Shown here piece by piece: positions 17,939 through 27,630 of a stretch of DNA of 64,000 nucleotides; position 1 is the first letter of the stretch; every line of letters starts with the position of its first letter. Both the position numbers and the translations under genes were made by a program. Location of the stretch: contig OY781040.1 in the NCBI GenBank assembly GCA_963676095.1, positions 4,588,001 to 4,652,000 of the forward strand. Reading direction: 5' to 3'. The stretch comes from G963676095 sp963676095. Lineage in GTDB: Bacteria; Bacteroidota; Bacteroidia; Bacteroidales; Prolixibacteraceae. The notes beneath the pieces were generated by a model. That model made no database searches and had not been told where the DNA came from. It saw only the letters and a list, made by a program, of their open reading frames with translations.

Positions 17939-18532
17939 ATGCCAACTACTGATCAAACGATATCATTCCTTTCGGGTGACGGACGGCTCGATATCAGCAG
18001 GCTTTTTAAACATTACAGCAAGCCTTTGTTTTATTATGCTCTGAAGTTTGTCGATGAGGAAGCCGCCAAAGATATTGTACAGGATATTTTTTTTAAGCTT
18101 TGGGAAGACAAAACCATTCAGGTTAATAGTTCCCTTAACGGGCTTCTTTTTACAATGGTTAGGAATAAATGTCTTCAGCTTATTGAGAAACAGAAGGTCA
18201 GGGAAAACTTTATAAAAAATGCCGGACTCTGGTTTCGGGAGGAAGAAATCTTGTTTTATTCTTCCGGAAATACAAGCATAATCGAGCTTGAGCTTCAGGA
18301 ACAACTGGGAAAAGCTATTTCTTCACTTCCTGAAAAATGCAGGCAGGTTTTTATCCTGAGCCGCTATCAGAACAAAATGAATAAAGAAATTGCAGAAGAA
18401 TTGGATATAAATATAAAAACAGTCGAAAAGCACATCTCCAATGCTTTACGTTTTATCCGCTCTGAACTAAAGGATTATCTTCCATTATTTTTGACCTTCC
18501 AATGTTATCTTTTACAAAACCACAGATCTTAA
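17939..18532 (+). CDS. ECF RNA polymerase sigma factor (locus 1)
   Basis: 197-residue extracytoplasmic-function sigma factor of the Bacteroidetes FecI-like type. Region 2 is near residues 20-90 (FVDEEAAKDIVQDIFFKLWED) and region 4 near 130-185 (LPEKCRQVFILSRYQNKMNKEIAEEL, then NIKTVEKHISNAL, the recognition helix). An upstream in-frame start would add 57 residues before the sigma fold and is rejected. It is followed by FecR and SusC genes, so it presumably activates the uptake locus when the SusC/FecR relay signals. Confidence 0.92.
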   Translation: MPTTDQTISFLSGDGRLDISRLFKHYSKPLFYYALKFVDEEAAKDIVQDIFFKLWEDKTIQVNSSLNGLLFTMVRNKCLQLIEKQKVRENFIKNAGLWFREEEILFYSSGNTSIIELELQEQLGKAISSLPEKCRQVFILSRYQNKMNKEIAEELDINIKTVEKHISNALRFIRSELKDYLPLFLTFQCYLLQNHRS

Positions 18533-18670
18533 TATAATTTCTTTTTTTCAGGTTCTCGCTCGTTGGTTTTCTTTATCGTACCAGGAGCTCTTAAAATAAA
18601 AATTCAGTTTTTTGTCCTTTTGGGTAGGGTTAGGCGGGAGATGTCGATCTTATAGGTAAAAGCTTTGGAA

Positions 18671-19666
18671 ATGACCGAAATTAAAGACCTGAAATCAAAA
18701 TATATAGAAGGAAAGTCATCTGCGGATGAATTGACTGCCTTGGAAGGGTGGTTAGCCCAACATCCCGAGGAAAAAGCCGGCTTGTTCCGGGACAAGGACA
18801 TCCTGGATGCTTATGCTCTGCTGGCAGATAACCATAATTATCCGGTCGGACATGAATTTAACCGGCTCATGGAAAAGATAGGTATGCCAGCTCCGGTTCA
18901 TTCGTTAACTCTTGCTATTCTCAAGATTGCTGCTGTTTTCCTTATTGCATTTATTCTGGGATGGATGGTCAAATCGCTGCTCTCCAAGAACCCGGCTCAG
19001 GAAAAACTTACGGAAATCAGGTCGATTAATGTCCCTCCCGGTCAGGTAAGCCAGATTTTTTTGTCTGATGGGTCAAGGATCTGGATCAATTCTGGCTCAA
19101 AGCTTGATGTCCCTTCTTTGTTTTCCGGGAAAAACCGGACTGTACGATTAGCCGGAGAGGCATTCTTCGAGGTCGCCAAAGATCCCGGTCATCCCTTTAT
19201 TGTAGACGTTGACGGACAAAAAGTCGAAGTTGTCGGAACATCATTTAATATTAGGGCTTACAAGAACAGTGATATTGTTCAGACCACGCTTAATACAGGA
19301 AAAATCAGATTAACTACAGCAAAAGGGTTTGTGATGCTATCTCCCGGCCATCAAACGGAACTGGACCGGAAAACGGGACAAGTAAAAATGAGAAAAGTGA
19401 ATACCGAAAATTTTAACTCATGGAAAGAAGGACGTTATGAATTTGTCAATGAAAACCTGGTCGAAGTTTTTCATATGGTAGAACGCTGGTATGATGTGAA
19501 ACTGATTTACAAAGAACAGGAATTTAAGGCAATGAATTTTTCCGGTGTTATTAAACGGAATAAACCGGTATCTTATTTTCTTGAGTTGTTGGGACATTCG
19601 ATACCCATCCGGTACGAAATAGAAGCTGATACAATAAAAATTGAAAAACTAAATAAAAAACAATAG
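18671..19666 (+). CDS. FecR-type anti-sigma factor (locus 1)
   Basis: 331-residue transmembrane regulator: cytoplasmic N-terminal sigma-binding part, one membrane segment (about residues 78-98, LAILKIAAVFLIAFILGWMV), a periplasmic FecR domain (IFLSDGSRIWINSGSKLDVPSLF, GEAFFEVAKDPGHPFIV) and a C-terminal STN-like DUF4974 region. It would hold the preceding ECF sigma inactive until signalled by the N-terminal STN domain of SusC. An in-frame TTG at 18665 is two codons upstream; ATG at 18671 is preferred. Confidence 0.93.
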   Translation: MTEIKDLKSKYIEGKSSADELTALEGWLAQHPEEKAGLFRDKDILDAYALLADNHNYPVGHEFNRLMEKIGMPAPVHSLTLAILKIAAVFLIAFILGWMVKSLLSKNPAQEKLTEIRSINVPPGQVSQIFLSDGSRIWINSGSKLDVPSLFSGKNRTVRLAGEAFFEVAKDPGHPFIVDVDGQKVEVVGTSFNIRAYKNSDIVQTTLNTGKIRLTTAKGFVMLSPGHQTELDRKTGQVKMRKVNTENFNSWKEGRYEFVNENLVEVFHMVERWYDVKLIYKEQEFKAMNFSGVIKRNKPVSYFLELLGHSIPIRYEIEADTIKIEKLNKKQ

Positions 19667-19686
19667 CCTATGGGATAAGCTAAAGA

Positions 19687-19720
19687 AAGAACGGAGAATG
19701 TACCACCATTCCCCGTCCTT
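19687..19720 (+). terminator. Hairpin between fecR and susC (locus 1)
   Basis: Arms 19687-19700 and 19707-19720 pair at 12 of 14 positions around a 6-nt loop, core ACGGAGAATG against CATTCCCCGT. It lies in the 103-bp fecR-susC gap, as in the other two loci of this window, and may terminate or attenuate the regulator transcript. Confidence 0.5.
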
Positions 19721-19769
19721 AATTCAAGTCATTTTAACTAATAACTTAAATTTTAAGCACTTCAAATTT

Positions 19770-22700
19770 ATGAAAAAAATGTTAAACGGGATCATGCCCG
19801 GGTGGGGGCAAATGATCCAAAAAATTTGGTTAGTTATGCGCCTAACTATTTTCCTGACTTTTATTTTTTTATTTAAAGTCTCTGCTGAGGTGTATTCGCA
19901 GCAGTCTAAGCTTACTTTGAAACTGGATAATGTACCCTTGGAGCAGGTATTTCAGGCAATCCATGAACAGTCTGGTTATGATTTTTTTTATAAAACTGAC
20001 CAAATCCCGTCCGGGAAAAGAGTATCGGTTGATTATAAAAATAAACAGGTCGGAGATATTCTTGAAGAGGTTCTGAAGGGGACTAACCTTGGTTTTTATG
20101 TCCTTGACCAGGATATCGTGATTACTCCCGGAAAATATCAGAAAGAACAGGCCAGCCAGCAGGTCTTAAAGGTTACCGGTAAAGTTATTGATGTGCAGGG
20201 ACAGCCTCTGCCGGGTGTAACTGTTGTTATAAAAGGGATGACAAACGGTACAATTACCGATGCTGATGGTAATTACACGATAGGAAATGTGCCCGTCAAC
20301 GCCGTGTTAACCTTTTCTTTTGTCGGGATGCGGAGCCAGGATATCGAGGTTGGCGGGAAAAAGGTGATCAACATCAGGCTCGAAGAAGAAACAATCGGGC
20401 TGGAAGAAGTGGTTGCCATTGGTTATGGGACTGTAAAAAAGAGTGACCTGACCGGGGCTGTGGGCTCTGTTGGAGGGCAGGAGATCGCCGAAAGGCAGGT
20501 GACACAGATTTCCCAGGCTTTGCAGGGGGCTATTTCTGGTGTTACCGTGACCCGAGATAACAGCGCACCTGGTGCTACTGCCACGATCCGCATCAGGGGA
20601 ATAACTTCCATTGGAGACAGTGATCCTTTGATTATTGTTGATGGCGTTCCGGTCGACGATATAAACGATATCAATCCCAATGATGTTGAAGATATTTCTG
20701 TCCTGAAAGATGCCGCATCTGCGTCCATCTATGGTTCTCGCGCTGCAGCAGGGGTTATTTTGGTAACGACTAAAAGAGCCAAAATCGGAGAAATTGGGTT
20801 AACCTACAATTATGAATTTGGTCTTGAAAAACCGACAAGACTGCCTGATTATGTTGGTGCAGTGCGATACATGCAAATGGTGAATGAACTGAGATGGAAT
20901 GATAACGGAAATATCGAAGGAGGAGAGTATCCAACCTATACAGAGGATATTGTTAATAATTACGCGTCTCTTCATGAAGAGAATCCTGATCTTTATCCGG
21001 ATACCGACTGGAACAGTCTTATTTTAAAAAATGATGCTCCCCGGCAAAGCCATATGTTGAGTATCACGGCCGGATCGAAAACGATCAGAACAAAGGCTTC
21101 TTTGGCCTATGACGAGACCGATGGTCTTTATACCGGGAAAAAATATAAACGTTTTACAACCCGCTTTAATAACGACATTTCCATTAACAAGTATTTGTCT
21201 GCATCGCTTGATTTTTATGCCAAACGTTCAATTTCGGAGTCTCCAAGTATGGATCCAATCTATTACATGCGGATTTCAGCCCCGGTGTACGCTGCTGCAT
21301 GGTCTAACGGATTGATCGCAGAAGGAAAGTCAGGGGCTAATATTTATGGTCAGTTGAAATATGGGGGCTACAAGCATTACTGGTACAATCAGATTGGGGG
21401 AAAAGTTTCCCTTGACTTTTCCCCGCTTGATGGTTTGAAGCTTACTGTTGCCGTTTCTCCGGATTTCGGATTTGATAAAGGAAAAGAGTTCTTAAAGAAG
21501 GTACAATATACCGATTATGATGATCCGACCACCTATGTCGGGACTCTTCAGTGGGCATCTTCTACCAGTTTAACCGAAACAAGGGACGACAACTACCGGG
21601 TTACATCGCAATTTCTGGCAAATTATGTGAAATCATTTGGTAAGCACAGCCTGAATTTGTTAGCCGGATATGAAGATTATCATGCTTTTAATGAGGATCT
21701 TGAGGCTTCTTCAGATCAAATGGAACTGTCTTCTTATCCGTATCTTGACCTGGGAAATGAAAACTATCTGTCTAATGAAGGGAGTGCCTATGAAAATGCC
21801 TATCATTCCTATTTTGGAAGAATTATGTATAATTATGATAGTAAATATTTTTTCCAGGGAAACATTCGTTATGATGGTTCTTCCCGTTTTGCCAAAGATT
21901 ACCGGTGGGGGGCTTTCCCTTCTTTTTCAGCTGGATGGGTGCTTTCTGAAGAGTCTTTTATGAAAGATATTCCCAACCTTTCTTTTTTAAAGTTAAGGGC
22001 CTCGTGGGGGACCTTGGGGAATGAGCGGATCGGAAATTATCCGTATCAGTCAACGATCGATTTTTATTCAGCGCTGTTTTATGAAGGGAATGAAGTCGTC
22101 TCGGCCCAGACTGCAGCCCAGACTCAATATGCGATAAAAGATATTTCCTGGGAGACAACCGAATCTTTTGATTTTGGTGTCGATGCTGACTTTTTGAGGA
22201 ATAAGCTCCAGTTTTCAGGCGACTATTATAAAAAGGTGACAAAGGATATGTTGCTGGAACTTGAGATCCCTGACTATATCGGGTTTGATAATCCGGATCA
22301 GAATACCGGGAAAATGCATACCAAAGGGTGGGAAGTTTCTCTTGGTTGGAATGATAAAATAGGACCTGTCAAATACGCTGTTTCTGCCAATGTTTCCGAT
22401 TTTAAATCGGTGATGGGAGATTTGGGGGGAATCGAAATTGAAAGTAATAATCAGGTCAACTTTAAGGGCAGTCAGTATCTTGAATGGTATGGCTATCAGT
22501 CGGATGGTATTTTTCAGACGCAGGACGACGTTGATAATTCTGCCGTATTAAACTCCAATGTTGCTCCAGGAGATATCAAATATAAAGATATCAGCGGACC
22601 GGATGGAGTTCCTGATGGTACTATTTCTTCGGATTACGACAGGGTATTGCTGGGCGGATCCTTGCCCCGGTATACCTTTGGTGGAAATATCCGTTTGGAG

Positions 22701-23150
22701 TATAAAAATCTGGATTTTTCGCTCGTCTTCCAGGGAGTCGGTAAGCAAAATGTACGAAAGACGACAATGATGGCCGAAGGACTGCTCGAAAACTGGGGAA
22801 ATTTCCCGGCATTAATTGACGGTAAGTATTGGAGCAACTATAATACTGATGCCCAAAACCTGAAAGCAACCTATCCCAGGCTTTCATACAACAGTGTCAG
22901 TAATAATTACGCCATGTCTGATTTCTGGATGTTTAATGGCGGTTATTTCAGACTTAAAAATTTAACCCTTGGATACACAATTCCGGCACTTTGGGCCGAA
23001 AAACTTCGGATACAAAGTATTCGTGTATTCGGGACTGTTTCCGACTTTTTATCAATAGACAAATATCCCCGGGGATGGGATCCGGAGTCTTCAGCTTCCG
23101 GTTACCCCATAACGGCCTCGTTTACGTTTGGAGCTTCAGTTAAATTTTAA
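19770..23150 (+). CDS. SusC-type TonB-linked outer-membrane transporter (locus 1)
   Basis: 1,126-residue TonB-dependent receptor. N-terminal export signal, then an STN domain (KLTLKLDNVPLEQVFQAI) that signals to FecR, a carboxypeptidase-regulatory-like domain (VTGKVIDVQGQPLPGVTVVI), TonB-box-like region and plug (AIGYGTVKKSDLTGAVG, IRGITSIGDSDPLIIVDGVP), then a 22-strand-type barrel ending in an aromatic residue (FGASVKF). The start is the ATG matching the MKK start of the other two SusC genes here; an upstream in-frame ATG at 19698 adds 24 non-signal residues. It works with the SusD-like lipoprotein 11 bp downstream to import an oligosaccharide. Confidence 0.95.
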   Translation: MKKMLNGIMPGWGQMIQKIWLVMRLTIFLTFIFLFKVSAEVYSQQSKLTLKLDNVPLEQVFQAIHEQSGYDFFYKTDQIPSGKRVSVDYKNKQVGDILEEVLKGTNLGFYVLDQDIVITPGKYQKEQASQQVLKVTGKVIDVQGQPLPGVTVVIKGMTNGTITDADGNYTIGNVPVNAVLTFSFVGMRSQDIEVGGKKVINIRLEEETIGLEEVVAIGYGTVKKSDLTGAVGSVGGQEIAERQVTQISQALQGAISGVTVTRDNSAPGATATIRIRGITSIGDSDPLIIVDGVPVDDINDINPNDVEDISVLKDAASASIYGSRAAAGVILVTTKRAKIGEIGLTYNYEFGLEKPTRLPDYVGAVRYMQMVNELRWNDNGNIEGGEYPTYTEDIVNNYASLHEENPDLYPDTDWNSLILKNDAPRQSHMLSITAGSKTIRTKASLAYDETDGLYTGKKYKRFTTRFNNDISINKYLSASLDFYAKRSISESPSMDPIYYMRISAPVYAAAWSNGLIAEGKSGANIYGQLKYGGYKHYWYNQIGGKVSLDFSPLDGLKLTVAVSPDFGFDKGKEFLKKVQYTDYDDPTTYVGTLQWASSTSLTETRDDNYRVTSQFLANYVKSFGKHSLNLLAGYEDYHAFNEDLEASSDQMELSSYPYLDLGNENYLSNEGSAYENAYHSYFGRIMYNYDSKYFFQGNIRYDGSSRFAKDYRWGAFPSFSAGWVLSEESFMKDIPNLSFLKLRASWGTLGNERIGNYPYQSTIDFYSALFYEGNEVVSAQTAAQTQYAIKDISWETTESFDFGVDADFLRNKLQFSGDYYKKVTKDMLLELEIPDYIGFDNPDQNTGKMHTKGWEVSLGWNDKIGPVKYAVSANVSDFKSVMGDLGGIEIESNNQVNFKGSQYLEWYGYQSDGIFQTQDDVDNSAVLNSNVAPGDIKYKDISGPDGVPDGTISSDYDRVLLGGSLPRYTFGGNIRLEYKNLDFSLVFQGVGKQNVRKTTMMAEGLLENWGNFPALIDGKYWSNYNTDAQNLKATYPRLSYNSVSNNYAMSDFWMFNGGYFRLKNLTLGYTIPALWAEKLRIQSIRVFGTVSDFLSIDKYPRGWDPESSASGYPITASFTFGASVKF

Positions 23151-23161
23151 AATTACGAGTT

Positions 23162-24946
23162 ATGACACACAAAAATATCAATGGTAATAACTGGCCGTGC
23201 AAAAACAGGAGTATCCTGCTTCTCCCTCAAAATTTAAAGATTAGCCATTTTCCCCAAAAAGTTCGTATAGCTTTTCTCTTCGTTTCATTGATCTATTTTT
23301 TTACAGGGTGCAGCGATTTGGATCTGAATCCGTTGTCATCCGGTTCGAGTGAAAGCTGGTATTCAGATGAAACAGAAATCGAGATGTCGCTCAATGATCT
23401 TTATAAGGATGCTTTCTGGCCTGTCGATGAGAATGCATGGACCGATGACTGGATATACCGGGGAACAACCAATGAGATAACCGGCGGGACTATGACCGGT
23501 GACTGGGATACAGGTGAAACATTATGGGCCAATGCGTATAAAGCTATTTCGAGAGCAAATACGATCCTTGAAAATCTGGATGGACTTTCTGATGCGATTG
23601 CTGAAGAAACCCTGAACCAATATAAAGGAGACGCCCGTTTTAACCGTGCTTCACAATATGCTTTTTTGATTGAACACTGGGGAGATGTTGTTTACTATAC
23701 AACTACAGTTGGACTTGACGAATCGTTTACCATGTCCCGGACCGGTAAGGACAGCATTCTTCAGGCAATTTATGACGATTATGATTACGCTGCCTCCACA
23801 TTGCCGGTAAGTTATGGAAGTTCTGAATTGAAGCATGCCACCAGGGGGGCTGCATTTGCCATGAAGGCGAGGATTGCTTTGTATATGGGCGATTATGAAA
23901 CTGCCAGGGATGCAGCAGACTCATGCATCAGCCTCGGCGAATATGAACTTTATGATGATTTTGGTAACCTGTTTTTATCCTCGACGAAAAATTCTGTCGA
24001 AACAATTTTGGCCTTGCCCCGGTCTGTGGAACTGGATGTCGCTTTTACCGATTGTAAAAACTACATTTCCAGAAATTCGGGGGGATGGGCCGCTAAAGAT
24101 CCTTCATGGGATTTGTTCTGTTCTTTCCTTTGCACAGATGGATTGCCCATCGATGAATCTCCGCTTTATAATCCGCAAAAGCCTTTTGATAACAGGGATC
24201 CTCGCTGTACCGCCACGATTGTCGAATTCCAGACTAATCATCTGGGGTATATGTATCAACCACATCCTGATTCACTTACCTGCTACAATTTCAATACAGG
24301 AGCCTACGTGAAAAATAATGACAACAGGGCAAATGCAACCTATGCTTCATTTAACGGACTGATCTGGAAGAAAGGCGTTGATACGGATTGGTCTGACGAT
24401 TATGAGACCGATCCTGACAAAATTATTATCCGTTATGCAGATGTTCTGTTAATGTATGCTGAAGCAAAAATACAACTTGACGAGATTGATGAATCTGTTT
24501 TGGATGCAATCAATCAGGTTAGGGCAAGAGCTTACGGCGTAAACGTTAGTGAGACATCGTCTTATCCGGCCGTTACGACTACCGATCAGTCTGCATTGCG
24601 TAAAACTGTCCGGGTTGAAAGACGAATGGAATTTGCCATGGAAGGTCCCCGCTATATGGATATCATTCGCTGGAAGCTGGCGGAAAAGGTATTAAACCTT
24701 CCGAACTACGGGATGCTCGATGTTGCCGACCTCCGGACAAAAGTAGTTGATCAGGGACTTTGGTTTTTCCCGTCAACACCGGATATTGATGATGACGGCG
24801 TTGTGGATTTTTCATCCATGTACAATGCCGGCCTTATAAAACTGATTGGATTAAGAACATTTGATGAAGGCAAACAGTACCTGTGGCCCATCCCTTCCAA
24901 GGAAATCCTGATCAACGATAACCTGGAGCAAAATCCGGGTTATTAA
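23162..24946 (+). CDS. SusD-like surface glycan-binding lipoprotein (locus 1)
   Basis: 594-residue SusD/RagB-family protein. Lipobox FFTGC places the lipidated cysteine near residue 50, followed by SDLDLNPLSS; the N-terminal region is long for a signal peptide, so an internal start is possible. The C-terminus holds the family signature VRVERRMEFAMEGPRYMDIIRW and ends in EILINDNLEQNPGY. It caps the SusC barrel and captures substrate at the cell surface. Confidence 0.94.
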   Translation: MTHKNINGNNWPCKNRSILLLPQNLKISHFPQKVRIAFLFVSLIYFFTGCSDLDLNPLSSGSSESWYSDETEIEMSLNDLYKDAFWPVDENAWTDDWIYRGTTNEITGGTMTGDWDTGETLWANAYKAISRANTILENLDGLSDAIAEETLNQYKGDARFNRASQYAFLIEHWGDVVYYTTTVGLDESFTMSRTGKDSILQAIYDDYDYAASTLPVSYGSSELKHATRGAAFAMKARIALYMGDYETARDAADSCISLGEYELYDDFGNLFLSSTKNSVETILALPRSVELDVAFTDCKNYISRNSGGWAAKDPSWDLFCSFLCTDGLPIDESPLYNPQKPFDNRDPRCTATIVEFQTNHLGYMYQPHPDSLTCYNFNTGAYVKNNDNRANATYASFNGLIWKKGVDTDWSDDYETDPDKIIIRYADVLLMYAEAKIQLDEIDESVLDAINQVRARAYGVNVSETSSYPAVTTTDQSALRKTVRVERRMEFAMEGPRYMDIIRWKLAEKVLNLPNYGMLDVADLRTKVVDQGLWFFPSTPDIDDDGVVDFSSMYNAGLIKLIGLRTFDEGKQYLWPIPSKEILINDNLEQNPGY

Positions 24947-25018
24947 ACTCGTTCCCGTAAGGTGTAAACTTGGCCTATCCTGCCAAAAAACTGTACCAGC
25001 TAAATTTTTAACCAGTAA

Positions 25019-25061
25019 GGTCCGTGAGGCAGCCTGCGGAATAATCAGGCTGCCCCGGACC
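25019..25061 (+). promoter_or_regulatory. Strong hairpin 15 nt upstream of the next gene
   Basis: GGTCCG plus GGCAGCCTG (25019-25036) pair with CAGGCTGCC plus CGGACC (25046-25061), giving a long GC-rich stem with a small internal bulge. There is no T-tract, and the stem ends only 15 nt before the ATG at 25076. It could protect the susCD mRNA 3' end or limit translation of the downstream gene. Confidence 0.5.
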
Positions 25062-25075
25062 GTAAAATTACACGA

Positions 25076-27532
25076 ATGAAGAGATTTTTCCATTATATCC
25101 TTTTATCCTTTCTGGTTTTATCGTGTACAAAACCGGAAGACAAATCCGAAAACTACAGCGGCATCTATCCTGTGCTTGCATACTACAATAATGAAGGCGA
25201 ATGCGGAACGGGGGCCGTGGTTCCCTGGGCCGGCAGACTGTGGGTCATTACTTACGGCCCTCATCTACCCTTTGGCTCTTCTGATAAACTCTATGAGATT
25301 ACGCCTGATATGAAGCGGATCGTTCGTCCGGAAAGCATCGGGGGTACTCCGGCCAATCGCATGGTACACCGGGAGAGCCATCAGCTTTTCATCGGTCCGT
25401 ATGTGATCGACAGCACCCGTCATGTGCGGGTGATCCCCTATACTCAAATGACGGGTCGTTTGACCGGAAATGCACGGGATATGGATGATCCGGCACATAA
25501 GATCTACTACGGGACCATGGAGGAAGGTTTTTATGAGGTGGATGTTCATACGCTGGCCGTGAAGAAATTATATACAGACGGGAATCTCCTGCGCAAGGAA
25601 GGAGATATGGCCCAGTACAGTTCGTTGCTGCCGGGAGCCCATGGTAAAGGACTGTACTCCGGGCAGGGGGTTCTGGTTTATGCCAACAACGGGGAGGCCA
25701 GCGAGAAGGCACTGACTGATTTCTCAATTGAGGCGGGGGCTTTGGCCGAATGGAACGGTAAAGACTGGAAGGTGGTACGCCGGAACCAGTTTACAGAGGT
25801 AACGGGTCCCGGAGGAATTTACGGGAACCTCCATCCGGAGACCGATCCGATCTGGACCATTGGCTGGGATTATAAATCATTAATTTTAGGAGTGCGGGAT
25901 CATAATAGCTGGAGTTTTTACCGGCTTCCCAAGGCTAGCCACAGTTATGACGGGGCTCATGGCTGGAATACCGAATGGCCCAGGATCAGAGATATTGGTA
26001 CTCCCGGGAATCCGGATTACCTCATGACGATGCATGGGATGTTCTGGCGGTTTCCGGGAACCTTTAGTTCTGATAAGGCTGCCGGTATCCGGCCCCGTTC
26101 GGCTTACCTGAAGGTAATCGGGGACTTTGCCCGCTGGAACGATCAGCTGGTTTTCGGTTGTGACGATTCAGCCAACAAGGAATTTCTGAATAAAAGGAAG
26201 GTTAAAGGAAATATTGAGGGACCGGGGCAGTCTAACTCGAACCTATGGTTTACCGATCTGAAAAAGCCGGATGAACTGGGTCCCACAACATCTGAAGGTG
26301 CTGTCTGGATTTCTGAAACGGTCAGGACAGCAGAACCTTCAGAACCGTTCTTATTTGCTGGCTGGGATTGCCGTTCTGCCTGGATCTGTAATGAAGGCAG
26401 CAGACCTGTCCTGTTTATTTTTGAAATTGACAGAAAGGGAAATAACGTCTGGGAAAAGTTAAAAGAAATAGAAGTTAACGGGGGAGCTTCTGAAGATATT
26501 ATTTTTAGTAAAGATGAAAAGGGTGAATGGATCCGGGTTATGACCGATAAGACGGCTAAGGTAACCGTCCATTTCGATTATCATTCTGTTGATCGTCGTA
26601 ACGTCCGCCCTAATCCGGCATTTGACGGACTTGCCGGTATTGATAAAAAAGAATGTTTTGGAGGTTTGCTTTGGGGACTGGGAGATAACAGACGCAAATT
26701 GGGTGTTCTGGCAGGTGTTGTATCGGACCAGGCATTTGTAGAAACCGGATACTATGAGCTGGATTCCCTGATGAATCTTGTACGGAAAGATGATCCGGAA
26801 ACCGCAGTCTTTATTCGGAACAAGTTTGCCATTCCTCGACATGTCGTTACCATCGATTCTGCGTCAGTGCTGATTGTCGATGACCGGGGACGTCGCTGGC
26901 GTTTGCCTAAAGGGAATGAAAAATACACCGGATTGGCAGAAAAAGGACTTTTACGGTTATGCCGGGAGGTATCTACTGAACGCGATTTGTTTAATTGTGC
27001 TGGAACTTTTTATGAGCTTCCTGCCGAAAATGCCGACGGCTTTGCAAAGATCAGGCCCATTGCCTCCCATCATTTCCGGATCCACGATTACGCTTCCTAC
27101 CGGGGAATGCTTGTCATGACTGGTATTCAGAATGATTTCGAGAGGAATACAGGTCACATTATACGTTCTGCTGACGGCAAAGCTGCTGTATGGGCAGGAG
27201 TGATCGACGATCTGTGGAAGCTGGGGAAACCAGTCGGTGAAGGTGGTCCTTGGAAAGATTCGGATGTCTGGGCTGGGGAACCGTCAGATCCTTACCTGAT
27301 TGGTTTTTATGATAAACGAAGCATGGTCCTTTCACATGACTTCAATGACAATGTGACCTTCCGGATTGAAGTGGACCCGATCGGACATGGTCCCTGGATG
27401 ACCTATAAAAAGGTGACTGTCAAACCGGGTGAAACTTTCAGTTTTACGTTCCCTGATTCGTTTCAGTCACGCTGGATCCGTTTTATAGCAGACCGGGATT
27501 GCAAGGCTACAGCCTGGCTGACATATGAATGA
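25076..27532 (+). CDS. Large lipoprotein of unknown function with an internal duplication
   Basis: 818 residues with a lipoprotein signal (LSFLVLSCTKPE). The N-terminal 400 residues (YYNNEGECGTGAVVPWAGRL and repeated W/G-rich blades) look beta-propeller-like. Two similar modules of about 85-90 residues occur at about 418-510 (AEPSEPFLFAGWDCRSAW) and 735-818 (GEPSDPYLIGFYDKRSMV). Both run through F-I/R-EVD-type strands, a lysine-rich KK/KE-VTV turn and a WIRxxxD motif. I do not recognise an enzyme family. Its place after susCD suggests a surface glycan-binding or processing role in locus 1. Confidence 0.8.
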   Translation: MKRFFHYILLSFLVLSCTKPEDKSENYSGIYPVLAYYNNEGECGTGAVVPWAGRLWVITYGPHLPFGSSDKLYEITPDMKRIVRPESIGGTPANRMVHRESHQLFIGPYVIDSTRHVRVIPYTQMTGRLTGNARDMDDPAHKIYYGTMEEGFYEVDVHTLAVKKLYTDGNLLRKEGDMAQYSSLLPGAHGKGLYSGQGVLVYANNGEASEKALTDFSIEAGALAEWNGKDWKVVRRNQFTEVTGPGGIYGNLHPETDPIWTIGWDYKSLILGVRDHNSWSFYRLPKASHSYDGAHGWNTEWPRIRDIGTPGNPDYLMTMHGMFWRFPGTFSSDKAAGIRPRSAYLKVIGDFARWNDQLVFGCDDSANKEFLNKRKVKGNIEGPGQSNSNLWFTDLKKPDELGPTTSEGAVWISETVRTAEPSEPFLFAGWDCRSAWICNEGSRPVLFIFEIDRKGNNVWEKLKEIEVNGGASEDIIFSKDEKGEWIRVMTDKTAKVTVHFDYHSVDRRNVRPNPAFDGLAGIDKKECFGGLLWGLGDNRRKLGVLAGVVSDQAFVETGYYELDSLMNLVRKDDPETAVFIRNKFAIPRHVVTIDSASVLIVDDRGRRWRLPKGNEKYTGLAEKGLLRLCREVSTERDLFNCAGTFYELPAENADGFAKIRPIASHHFRIHDYASYRGMLVMTGIQNDFERNTGHIIRSADGKAAVWAGVIDDLWKLGKPVGEGGPWKDSDVWAGEPSDPYLIGFYDKRSMVLSHDFNDNVTFRIEVDPIGHGPWMTYKKVTVKPGETFSFTFPDSFQSRWIRFIADRDCKATAWLTYE

Positions 27533-27630
27533 TGATCCTAAAAAATCATAACTTTGATCGTAAGAACATCTTTCGGTACAACCGTCTGTTTTTCAATTTA
27601 ATGAATTAGATATAAGTAAAATATTTTATC

